Source: Rikenellaceae bacterium (GTDB lineage: Bacteria > Bacteroidota > Bacteroidia > Bacteroidales > UBA932). From it: DNA of 6,400 nucleotides. A program made the position numbers and the translations under genes. Location of the stretch: NCBI GenBank assembly GCA_900769885.1, contig CAAGIG010000039.1, positions 1-6,400 of the forward strand. Direction: 5' to 3'. This document shows, piece by piece, positions 1 through 6,355 of this stretch. Each line of letters begins with the position of its first letter. Position 1 is the first letter of the stretch. The notes beneath the pieces are model-generated. The model was given only the letters and a program-made list of their open reading frames with translations. It made no database searches and was not told where the DNA came from.

Positions 1-1655
1 AGCCTGACCAAATGAAACTTTTAGAAAATGCTTACAAAGGTTTCTCCCGTTCAGGTGCAAATTTGAGTGATGAGGATAAAGAGTTATATCGTCAATACTC
101 TAACGAATTGTCACTTTTGACCCTTCAGTTCGGTAAAAATGTGTTGGCTGCTACCAACGCATTCGTAATGAATATTACCGATGAGGCAGAATTGGCAGGT
201 CTTCCTGAATATGTTAAACAAATGGCTTCTGAAACTGCAGCAGAAAAAGGTTTGACAGGCTGGGCTTTCACTTTGGATGTTCCCAGCTATCTTCCATTTA
301 TGAAGTATAGCGAAAACGAAGCTCGCAGAAAAGAGTTGTATTTGGCATACGCTACTCGTGGTATCGGTGAACAATTTGACAATACTCAAGTTGTTAAGGA
401 TATCGTAGGTTTGAGAATCAAAATTGCAAATCTTCTTGGCTATGAAACCTATGCTGATTATGCATTGGAAGACCGTATGGCAAATGATAAAGATCTTGTT
501 ATCAACTTCTTGGGTAATTTGACAAAACAATCTATCGCTCCTGCGAAGAAAGATGTGAAACAAGTGTATGAGTTTGCAAAGAAAAATGGTTTCAAAGGTG
601 AACAATTGATGCCTTGGGATTTCACTTTCTGGTCAGAAAGATATCAGGAGGTGGAATATGCTTTGAATGCAGAGGAACTTAAACCTTATTTGAGCCTTGA
701 CAACTGTATCAATGCAGTATTTGATCTTGCAAACAGACTTTATGGAATCAATATTACCCCTGTGAACAATGTTCCTGTATATCATCCTGATGTTAAGGTA
801 TTTGACATTACAGATGCAGACGGCAGACACCTTGCAATCCTTTATGCAGACTTCTTCCCTCGCGCAAGCAAACGCGGTGGTGCGTGGATGACCTCATTCC
901 GTGAACAATACATTAAAGATGGTGTAGAGTACCGTCCTTTCATCAGTATGGTAACCAACTTTACAAAACCTACCGCTGATGCTCCATCATTGATTACTCA
1001 CGATGAATTTACAACTTTCCTTCACGAGTTCGGACACGTTCTTCACGGAGTATTTGCTGAAGGCCGTTATCCTTCATTGACCGGTACAAATGTACCTCGT
1101 GACTTTGTCGAACTTCCTTCTCAAATTATGGAAAACTGGGCATTTGAACCTGAGTATTTGAATTCATTTGCAAAAGATTATCGTACAGGTGAGGTTATTC
1201 CTGCAGAATTGATTGAAAAAGTGGTTGCTGCCAAGAACTATTTGGCTGCATACGGTCAAATCCGCCAATTGCAATATGGTACAATAGATATGGCTTGGCA
1301 TACTTTGACTGAGGTACCTGCAGAAAGTGTTATTGAGTTTGAACACAGAGAGTTGGCTCCTTTGGCTGTAATTCCTTTCCTTGACGGTGTGGCAAGCTCT
1401 CCTTCATTCTCGCACATTTTCCAAGGTGGATATTCAGCAGGTTACTATTCATACAAATGGGCAGAGGTTTTGGAAGCAGATGCTTTCTCTTTGTTCAAAG
1501 AAAAAGGAATCTTCAACAAAGAAGTAGCTGAGTCTTTCCGCAAAAATATCCTTTCAGCAGGTGGTATGCAAGATGCTTCTGTAATCTACAGAAACTTCCG
1601 CGGACACGATCCTAAACCTGAAGCTTTGATGCAAAAACTTGGTTTGAGCAAATAA
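1..1655 (+). CDS. M3-family zinc oligopeptidase (OpdA/Dcp-like), 5' end missing
   Basis: Zinc metallopeptidase of family M3 (thimet oligopeptidase / oligopeptidase A / peptidyl-dipeptidase Dcp group), which cleaves short peptides, usually in the cytoplasm or periplasm. The frame is open to the window edge (a partial codon, then Pro-Asp-Gln before the Met at 12), so that Met is internal. About 550 residues are visible, against roughly 680-700 for the family. Counting from the Met at 12, HEFGH is at residues 338-342 (two zinc His plus the catalytic Glu). The third zinc ligand is Glu367 in DFVELPSQ, 29 residues after the first His as in thimet oligopeptidase. The substrate-binding tyrosine cluster GYSAGYYSY follows near the C-terminus. 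The text around DEAELAGLPE and LDVPSYLPFM resembles oligopeptidase A, while other parts resemble Dcp, so I give no symbol. The catalytic domain is intact. Any signal peptide lies outside the window. A terminator follows 23 nt after the stop. Confidence 0.95.
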   Translation, partial: PDQMKLLENAYKGFSRSGANLSDEDKELYRQYSNELSLLTLQFGKNVLAATNAFVMNITDEAELAGLPEYVKQMASETAAEKGLTGWAFTLDVPSYLPFMKYSENEARRKELYLAYATRGIGEQFDNTQVVKDIVGLRIKIANLLGYETYADYALEDRMANDKDLVINFLGNLTKQSIAPAKKDVKQVYEFAKKNGFKGEQLMPWDFTFWSERYQEVEYALNAEELKPYLSLDNCINAVFDLANRLYGINITPVNNVPVYHPDVKVFDITDADGRHLAILYADFFPRASKRGGAWMTSFREQYIKDGVEYRPFISMVTNFTKPTADAPSLITHDEFTTFLHEFGHVLHGVFAEGRYPSLTGTNVPRDFVELPSQIMENWAFEPEYLNSFAKDYRTGEVIPAELIEKVVAAKNYLAAYGQIRQLQYGTIDMAWHTLTEVPAESVIEFEHRELAPLAVIPFLDGVASSPSFSHIFQGGYSAGYYSYKWAEVLEADAFSLFKEKGIFNKEVAESFRKNILSAGGMQDASVIYRNFRGHDPKPEALMQKLGLSK

Positions 1656-1678
1656 TCCTGTTAAGGTTTTCAGATATT

Positions 1679-1713
1679 GGGCAACTTCTGTTTTTCAGGG
1701 GTTGCCCTTTTTT
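1679..1713 (+). terminator. Rho-independent terminator of the M3 peptidase gene
   Basis: A 12-bp stem (arms 1679-1690 and 1696-1707) closes a TTTTT loop. All pairs are Watson-Crick except two G-T pairs. Six T residues follow directly at 1708-1713. The T-tract lies only on the + strand side, so it serves the rightward peptidase transcript. It ends inside the stop codon of the convergent phosphoesterase gene (1712-1714). On the opposite strand the hairpin has no good U-tract. Confidence 0.92.
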
Positions 1714-2812
1714 ATATAAGGTCTATAACGATTATTTCGCTTTGTGTTCCGATTCTGAATCTGGGACCCCAAAGTGAAAGTCCACTGGAAACGAATATGT
1801 GGGAGTTTTCCCATTTGCGGTAGCCATAGCCTTGATCATACATATTTTTGATTAGCAGATTCAAAGGCCACATCTGTCCGTTATGGGTGTGACCATAACA
1901 TTGGATATCTATTCCGAGTGAGTCTGCTTGTTTAAGGTTGTAGGGCTGGTGGTCGAGCAGTAGTGTGGGTATTGTGTCGTGGGTTTTGGCAAGGAGCCTT
2001 TCGAGGGGTTTACGTTTGTGGTTTGAACGGTCATCCCGACCTATGATTTGTATTTTGTCTGCAATTGTCACGACGCTGTCGCGGAGGATGATTATATCTG
2101 TTTTGTTTAAAAAGTTCAGACTTTCATCTATTCCACTGATATACTCGTGATTACCCACAACAGCGTATTTGCCATAAGTCGAATTGAGTCTGGAAAGTTC
2201 TTCATCCATTTTGTCATTGACTACCGGGCGGATATCATTGTCAATAATGTCTCCGGCGAGGAGAATCAGGTCGGGGTTTTCATCATTGATCAGTTCTACA
2301 AATTTATTCAATTGTGCTTTGCCTGTGGAGTATCCCAGGTGAATGTCGCTTGCCACAACAATTCTAAAAGGGGTGCTCTGCTGAAACCTCTCTCCATTAT
2401 CATTGAGTTCAAAAGTGTATCTCTCGATTGATGGGTGGTGGTATTTTAAGTTTCCATAAATCAAGAGGAAAATTGTTCCAATTATTGGAATATAGAGTCT
2501 GAGATGCTGGCTGCGGAGAACTTTGCACCAATACAATATGTCTGTAATTGTAAATCCAATGATGCTGTAGAGCAAAAATCCGAGCCATATTCCTCCGAGG
2601 GTTTGCAAAGTGCCGATGGTGGTTTGTGATGCAATATCTTTGAATTGTGCCAGGAATGAGAAAGGAAAGCAAAGTGCAAGCACAATGAGTATTGCCAGAA
2701 TTGTTACCCTGAACGGTTTTGGCTCCGATGCAGAGAGTCTCCAGAATCTGATTATTGGATATGTATTTATTATAAAGAACAGTATGGTAAATATAATAAA
2801 ATGTGTTTTCAT
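1712..2812 (-). CDS. Membrane-anchored calcineurin-like metallophosphoesterase (YkuE/YaeI type)
   Basis: A 366-residue protein with a polytopic N-terminus and a metallophosphoesterase domain. Hydrophobic segments lie near residues 5-22, 36-55, 72-92 and 107-120. The catalytic domain runs from about 148 to the end and shows the family's metal-binding motifs in order: SDIHLG (D156, H158), GDIID (D188), GNHEY (N221, H222), LDHQP (H288) and GHTHNG (H308, H310). All expected dinuclear-metal ligands are present, so it should be active. The substrate cannot be read from sequence; relatives act on lipid-linked or small phosphoesters at the membrane. The start at 2812 is chosen because it gives a clean first membrane segment and lies about 45 nt downstream of the predicted transcription start. 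There is no Shine-Dalgarno. The gene is convergent with the peptidase and divergent from the gene at 2922. Confidence 0.9.
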   Translation of the reverse strand: MKTHFIIFTILFFIINTYPIIRFWRLSASEPKPFRVTILAILIVLALCFPFSFLAQFKDIASQTTIGTLQTLGGIWLGFLLYSIIGFTITDILYWCKVLRSQHLRLYIPIIGTIFLLIYGNLKYHHPSIERYTFELNDNGERFQQSTPFRIVVASDIHLGYSTGKAQLNKFVELINDENPDLILLAGDIIDNDIRPVVNDKMDEELSRLNSTYGKYAVVGNHEYISGIDESLNFLNKTDIIILRDSVVTIADKIQIIGRDDRSNHKRKPLERLLAKTHDTIPTLLLDHQPYNLKQADSLGIDIQCYGHTHNGQMWPLNLLIKNMYDQGYGYRKWENSHIFVSSGLSLWGPRFRIGTQSEIIVIDLI

Positions 2813-2863
2813 TCTTGTGGCTGGGTTGATTATGGCAAGGGATTTGAGGTGTTAATTTAAACA

Positions 2864-2892
2864 CAAAGATATCTAAAATCCCGATAGGGCAA
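2864..2892 (-). promoter_or_regulatory. Bacteroidota-type promoter for the metallophosphoesterase gene
   Basis: Read on the - strand, TATCTTTG (2871 down to 2864) matches the Bacteroidota -7 consensus TAnnTTTG exactly. A TTG at 2892-2890, 18 nt upstream, fits the -33 element. Transcription would start near 2857, about 45 nt before the ATG. A short dyad, GTGTT-N6-AACAC (2849-2864), covers the predicted start site and could be an operator, but its arms are only 5 bp. I see no comparable promoter for the rightward gene at 2922 in this spacer. Confidence 0.7.
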
Positions 2893-2921
2893 TTGTTGAA
2901 TTCTTCTAAAAATTATATACT

Positions 2922-3383
2922 ATGATTAGACAATTGATTTTTATAGGCCTTCTGTTAATCGGATTTGTCGGTAACTCTTATTCTCAGGATTATATTGATG
3001 AGCATACTGTAAATGGCTTGAGTGCCAGTCATAAATATACCTATGACTATTTTATCCGCGCCATTGGTTCGGAGCCCGACTCATTGACCGGTGATGGATA
3101 TTTGTACTTTGGAAAGAACTTCTTTTATGTTGGTGGGGGATATGAATTAGGTGATGAGATATCTTTCTCCTTTTATTATTTGTGTGAACCGGGTTTGCGG
3201 TTTATGGATAAGGTGGAAATTGGCGATCCTGTTTTCAAGTTGAAAGAAGTAGGTATAGATGTGGTTGGGACTGAGCGTCGCAAGTGGAAATTTGAGGCAA
3301 TATACAGTCGCTATGAGCCCTGGATCAGGTATGATGAATTTGGAAACATTCTCTGGATAAGTTATAATACTGATGTACCTTAA
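2922..3383 (+). CDS. Small exported protein of unknown function
   Basis: A 153-residue protein that I do not recognise. It starts with a typical signal peptide: Arg3, a hydrophobic core at residues 5-16, then GNSYS, with likely signal peptidase I cleavage between Ser21 and Gln22. The mature part is about 132 residues, rich in aromatic residues (Tyr, Phe, Trp) and acidic, and has no further membrane segment. That suggests a small beta-rich periplasmic or surface protein. There is no lipobox cysteine. The next gene, another exported protein, begins 10 nt after the stop, so the two are probably co-transcribed. No Shine-Dalgarno and no clear upstream promoter are visible. The assignment as a real gene rests on the signal peptide, the open frame and the operon position, not on homology. 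Confidence 0.8.
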   Translation: MIRQLIFIGLLLIGFVGNSYSQDYIDEHTVNGLSASHKYTYDYFIRAIGSEPDSLTGDGYLYFGKNFFYVGGGYELGDEISFSFYYLCEPGLRFMDKVEIGDPVFKLKEVGIDVVGTERRKWKFEAIYSRYEPWIRYDEFGNILWISYNTDVP

Positions 3384-3393
3384 AAGATATATT

Positions 3394-4740
3394 ATGAAAA
3401 AGTTTTTAGTTATATTAATGTTGGTTTCTGTTTTGGCAGTTGCTGCATTTTCCCAAAATAAGCCCGGATCTTATATTGTAAGAAGTCAAAATTGGGAATA
3501 TGGATTGTTGGATAGTGTTGGAAATGTGTTGATTCCTGTAGAATTCTCACGAATTTCTTCATTGAAATCAGGTTTTCTAAAAGTTTGTGATAAAGAGGGT
3601 TGTTCTCTGTATCGTGCTGATGGAGAGTTGGTTCTCGGTGAAAAGGTGTATGATATAGAAGTTTTTAATAATGGATGTTATGCAGTCTGTGAAACTACAA
3701 AAAGTGAATGGATTGTATATAATCCTGATGGAGAACCTGTTTCACAACGAAAGTTTTCACATCTTAATTTTAGTGATGCCGGCTTTGGCTTTGGCAATGA
3801 TACTGATAAAAAGAGCTGGATAATAACTCCTGAGGGTGAATTGATAAGTATTTCTGATCAAAGGGATATATTTTCGAATCTTTTTATGGCTTACAGCGAC
3901 AGTGTGGCTTCGACCTGGACCAGGAAGCCAGATTCAATAGTAGTAGTTGCTCTTAGAAATGGTAAACCACACCTTAATTTTTATACGGCGAATTATGTTA
4001 TGCCAAAATATGGTGGGGCTATTGTTGTGATTATTCCGGGTGGGGAGTGTATTATGGTTGGTCCCGATGGAAAAGTTATTGTTCCTACGGGGTACAAATG
4101 GTTCGGAGAGTTCCGTCCGTCATTGACTTTGATTCATCGCAAGGATGGAAGTTATGGGTATTATGATGTTGTAAAAGGTGAGGAGTTCCCTGGGGTGTTT
4201 GAATTTGCTGCAGATTTTAATGGCGGTTATGCCCAAGTGGCCAACGGTGGAAAATATGGAATGATTAATCTTAAAGGTGAGTATGTAATTCCAATGAAGT
4301 ATGACTTTGTGTATCCTTATGAGGGTGAGCCGGTTTTGGTCAAATCGGGTGAAAAGTACGGATTGGTAAAACTCGATGACGAGGTGGTTGTGGATTGTAT
4401 CTATGATTATATTTATCCCTTTGGAGATGGTCTGGCGAAGGTGTTTCTCAATGGCAAATATGGTGTGATTGATTCTTCAGGTAAAGTTGTGATACCTATA
4501 GATTACGATCAGATTGCAGTTTTCTCAAAAGATGTTATTTTGTTAGGCTCAGGAAGTAATTGGAAATGTATTAATTCTCAGGGTCAATTGCTCTCAGGTG
4601 TAGATACCGGGTCCTATGCAGTGAAAGCCCTCTTTAATGGAAACAGGTTATTGGTCTGTCGCGATGGAAAATACGGAGTTGTTGATTTTCAGGGAAATAT
4701 TATCATTCCTATCATATATGACTCAATTGAAGAGGTCTGA
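3394..4740 (+). CDS. Exported WG-repeat (WG_beta_rep) protein
   Basis: A 448-residue secreted protein. Residues 1-20 form a signal peptide (MKK, hydrophobic core, AAFS) with likely cleavage before Gln21. The mature part carries repeats of the form KYG-V/L/M-hydrophobic-x5-G-x-hydrophobic-IP-x2-YD, typical of the WG-repeat family. Clear copies begin near residues 36, 288, 355 and 426. Weaker ones lie near 219, 254, 322 and 396, and the stretch from about 60 to 215 is degenerate. The family is thought to form beta-rich structures for binding or scaffolding; no enzymatic role is known to me. The protein stops right after the IPIIYD of its last repeat. I prefer the Met at 3394 over the in-frame Met at 3373, because the latter would add seven residues ahead of a normal signal peptide and overlap the upstream gene. 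The 3' end overlaps the convergent ATP-grasp-like gene by 29 bp. Confidence 0.88.
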   Translation: MKKFLVILMLVSVLAVAAFSQNKPGSYIVRSQNWEYGLLDSVGNVLIPVEFSRISSLKSGFLKVCDKEGCSLYRADGELVLGEKVYDIEVFNNGCYAVCETTKSEWIVYNPDGEPVSQRKFSHLNFSDAGFGFGNDTDKKSWIITPEGELISISDQRDIFSNLFMAYSDSVASTWTRKPDSIVVVALRNGKPHLNFYTANYVMPKYGGAIVVIIPGGECIMVGPDGKVIVPTGYKWFGEFRPSLTLIHRKDGSYGYYDVVKGEEFPGVFEFAADFNGGYAQVANGGKYGMINLKGEYVIPMKYDFVYPYEGEPVLVKSGEKYGLVKLDDEVVVDCIYDYIYPFGDGLAKVFLNGKYGVIDSSGKVVIPIDYDQIAVFSKDVILLGSGSNWKCINSQGQLLSGVDTGSYAVKALFNGNRLLVCRDGKYGVVDFQGNIIIPIIYDSIEEV

Positions 4741-5758
4741 AGTGATATGAGTAAGAGGTTTTACCATTTTGTTTGCTACGGCAAATCTCAAAAATATGAG
4801 AGCCATCTGAAAGATTCAATTTTGTAGCAAAATTGTCAAAGATATTCCTTGCCACAATCCCCATTGTCATTCTGAAATTTATTTCGACCAATGGGTTGTA
4901 GAAAATCTCCATCACCATTTTTGGTTCAGAATCATCTGAGTGCTGAGGATAATTTGTGCAAATGAATTGGTCCACACCGATAAACCCTTCGTATTCCCCT
5001 TTCGTGGTTTGCCAGAGGAACTTTTGAAGTTCATTCTGAACAATATCCAGGCAGTCCAGGTCAATGAATTTTGAGATTTGGTCTTTGATGAATTCGTTGG
5101 AAGCCAGGATATTACCCCGGTAAGCCCCATTTTGGGCAGTGAATAGCGAGTATCCGAAAAATTCAACCCCCGATTTTGAACATTTGAACAACATTGCAAA
5201 CTCAAGGACGGGGGTATATCTTTTCTCCACAACCACACATTGCTGCTTCTCAATCAGGTTTTTGCACCAACCTTTATCACTATGAGAAAGGGCGTCCGTA
5301 ACAAACCTAATCCCCTTGCCACTTCCCGACAAAGGAGCTTTCAAAACAACAAATCTGTGTCTGGATATAAATTCTTCCACCTGTTCAACAGATTCAGCAG
5401 CAATCCTGTAAGAGTGTGGCAAAATCTCAACTTCTGTGTTTCTACACAAGAACTCCAACCCTTCCAAAGCCCTTTTTCTGTGGGATAACTCTGTTATCTG
5501 TTCAATCTCCCTGGCTGTTGCAATTAATTCTTTATCAATACCTTGCTTGAGCAATGAATCTCTAAGAGTATGATTCCATCCCCAAGGTACAATTTTCTTC
5601 ATCTTCGGAAAATCACAATCAGCATCCTTGTCCAAACCTCTGAAAAACTCAGTAATGGATGCGCAATCCCGACCAAAAGCAATCGCACTTTCGGGTGGCA
5701 CAAAATGGATATCCCCATTAGCAAGGCACAAATCGTGTTCAGGATTGAAAATATACAT
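4712..5758 (-). CDS. ATP-grasp-like protein of unknown substrate
   Basis: A 348-residue soluble protein with no signal peptide. The layout suggests an ATP-grasp ligase fold: a nucleotide-binding Lys and glycine-rich loop in VVLKAPLSGSGKG (K140, loop 144-149), a following VVVEKR strand (175-180), an acidic GVDQF segment (D263), and the metal-binding VEINFR motif (E292, N294, R296) close to the classic E-x-N-x-R. ATP-grasp enzymes join a carboxylate to an amine or thiol through an acyl-phosphate; the substrate here is unknown. The N-terminus MYIFNPEHDLCLANG looks like the conserved beginning. I therefore start at 5758 rather than at the in-frame ATG at 5845, which would sit within a few bases of the predicted transcription start. 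The promoter at 5854 leaves a leader of about 90 nt, and that leader crosses an inverted repeat. The fold assignment is from motifs only. Confidence 0.8.
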   Translation of the reverse strand: MYIFNPEHDLCLANGDIHFVPPESAIAFGRDCASITEFFRGLDKDADCDFPKMKKIVPWGWNHTLRDSLLKQGIDKELIATAREIEQITELSHRKRALEGLEFLCRNTEVEILPHSYRIAAESVEQVEEFISRHRFVVLKAPLSGSGKGIRFVTDALSHSDKGWCKNLIEKQQCVVVEKRYTPVLEFAMLFKCSKSGVEFFGYSLFTAQNGAYRGNILASNEFIKDQISKFIDLDCLDIVQNELQKFLWQTTKGEYEGFIGVDQFICTNYPQHSDDSEPKMVMEIFYNPLVEINFRMTMGIVARNIFDNFATKLNLSDGSHIFEICRSKQNGKTSYSYHFRPLQLSHI

Positions 5759-5823
5759 AGTGCAATTATAGTGAATATCCACTGAAATGAAAAAATGAAA
5801 AGGAAATAATTTGGAAGGCGATT

Positions 5824-5843
5824 TCTCTTCGCAGGAGATGTAC
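5824..5843 (+). repeat. Left inverted repeat (IR-L) of the putative switch
   Basis: TCTCTTCGCAGGAGATGTAC is the exact reverse complement of 5993-6012; the match ends at both edges (5823 and 5844 differ). The conserved part equals one full palindrome arm, the 7-bp spacer and the first 4 bp of the outer arm when compared with the right-hand site. The outer arm here is degenerate (GAGAAATC in place of GAGATGTA, read on the - strand). It lies in the leader of the ATP-grasp-like transcript. Confidence 0.9.
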
Positions 5844-5853
5844 AATTACAATA

Positions 5854-5881
5854 CAAAGATATTTATTTTTTTGTAAAACAT
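5854..5881 (-). promoter_or_regulatory. Leftward promoter inside the inverted-repeat segment
   Basis: On the - strand TATCTTTG (5861 down to 5854) is a perfect TAnnTTTG -7 element, identical to the one at 2864-2871. The -33 region is weaker: ATG at 5881-5879 in place of TTG, 17 nt upstream. Upstream of the -7 the DNA is very A/T-rich. Transcription should start near 5848, just outside the left repeat, giving a leader of about 90 nt to the ATG at 5758. Confidence 0.65.
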
Positions 5882-5989
5882 TGAAAAATAACGAAAAACA
5901 ATCTCTTTTTCTTTTCTTCCTTTAACGCGAAATTCTAAAAAATGTCAACACCCCGAATGTAACCTATTGATACACTGAGTCTATTCTCT

Positions 5990-6020
5990 TGCGTACATCT
6001 CCTGCGAAGAGATGTACGCA
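5990..6020. repeat. Perfect 12-7-12 palindrome, possible recombinase core site
   Basis: Arms 5990-6001 (TGCGTACATCTC) and 6009-6020 (GAGATGTACGCA) are perfectly complementary around a 7-bp spacer. Two inverted arms of 11-13 bp around a 6-8 bp spacer is the usual core-site layout for tyrosine recombinases. As RNA it would be a strong hairpin, but no U-tract follows on either strand, so it is not a standard terminator. A repetitive extragenic palindrome is the main alternative. Confidence 0.6.
5993..6012 (-). repeat. Right inverted repeat (IR-R) of the putative switch
   Basis: Exact reverse complement of 5824-5843. Unlike the left copy it sits inside a longer perfect palindrome (5990-6020). 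The 7-bp spacer CTGCGAA (6002-6008) is asymmetric and is inverted relative to the left copy, so recombination between the two sites would give inversion rather than deletion. Confidence 0.9.
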
Positions 6021-6355
6021 TAAAAGTGAAATTTGTTTCCAGCGTATTTGACTTGCAATAACTTGATTTACAATGTGCTGCAAAAGATAGAGATATGCTC
6101 GGAACAAATATAATTTGTTGTAAAACTTGATAAAAACAGTTCTTTGGAGGTGTCCAACAAGCCGCAGCTGGTTACTTCGGCATATAAAGGTTAGAAAAAT
6201 AGGAGTGTGGGTTGTATAAAAATAATGCGGGTGGTGCCGCATAATCATTCCAATACTTTTTCATACACCCCAAAGAACTTTGTAACTACCTAAAAAACAT
6301 TAATTTATATAACTAAATACAACAACCTTATTATTAATTTTTTAAAACAAATTTT
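6021..6355. other. Long non-coding leader region upstream of the exported-protein gene
   Basis: 335 bp with no convincing gene on either strand; the longest open frames are short and lack recognisable features. It holds a small palindrome, AACAAAT-ATA-ATTTGTT (6103-6119), an imperfect long-range inverted repeat (6139-6278) and a short hairpin (ATGCGG/CCGCAT, 6225-6242). Two weak rightward promoter candidates are visible: TTG (6118-6120) plus 18 nt plus GTTCTTTG (6139-6146), and GAACTTTG (6275-6282) without a good -33 element. The last 60 bp are very A/T-rich and contain no Shine-Dalgarno. Confidence 0.5.
6139..6278. repeat. Imperfect inverted repeat, 14-15 bp arms
   Basis: GTTCTTTGGAGGTGT (6139-6153) and ACACCCCAAAGAAC (6265-6278) are complementary apart from one extra A in the left arm, with 111 bp between them. 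The interval holds a short hairpin (6225-6242) but no outward consensus promoter. It could be a foldback or MITE-like remnant, a leader RNA stem, or chance in a repetitive A/T-rich region. Confidence 0.5.

Larger units (their letters stand above)
5824..6012. other. Putative invertible promoter segment (phase-variation switch)
   Basis: A 149-bp segment (5844-5992) is enclosed by perfect 20-bp inverted repeats. It contains a consensus Bacteroidota -7 promoter element about 10 bp from its left end, facing left into the ATP-grasp-like gene. Known invertible promoters in Bacteroides have this design: inverted repeats of roughly 20 bp, an interval of roughly 100-200 bp, and an outward promoter close to one repeat. 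In the orientation shown, the leftward gene is ON. After inversion the -7 element would lie at 5975-5982 on the + strand, with a start near 5988, pointing at the gene that begins at 6356. No recombinase gene is present in the window, so a trans-acting invertase would be needed. Seen: repeats and promoter. Inferred: inversion. Confidence 0.6.

Noticed and set aside
111..605. Leftward open frame inside the M3 peptidase gene
   Set aside because: It lies antisense to strongly conserved peptidase coding sequence and has no family features of its own; it is a shadow frame.
3373..3393. Earlier ATG for the WG-repeat protein
   Set aside because: It overlaps the upstream gene and puts seven extra residues before a normal MKK signal peptide; the ATG at 3394 is the better start.
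5759..5845. N-terminal extension of the ATP-grasp-like protein from an ATG at 5845
   Set aside because: It would begin within a few bases of the predicted transcription start and translate the left inverted repeat. The conserved-looking N-terminus begins at the Met at 5758.
5844..5992. CRISPR or tRNA-type features in the non-coding stretch
   Set aside because: There is no regularly spaced direct repeat and no cloverleaf-like structure; the only strong repeat is the inverted pair.
6225..6242. Hairpin ATGCGG/CCGCAT as a leftward terminator
   Set aside because: The stem is only 6 bp and the following T-rich run is interrupted; no leftward gene upstream needs it.
5964..6248. A 94-codon leftward open frame across the non-coding region
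   Set aside because: It has no recognisable domain, is rich in His, Cys and hydrophobic residues as random frames often are, and runs through the right inverted repeat and into the putative invertible segment.
6172..6264. A 30-codon leftward frame starting MKKYW
   Set aside because: Too short to support as a gene: no promoter, no signal peptide core and no known family. It is kept only as a note on the mirrored start sequence.
6139..6278. Second inverted repeat as another invertible promoter
   Set aside because: The arms are imperfect and no consensus -7 element lies in the interval facing outward.
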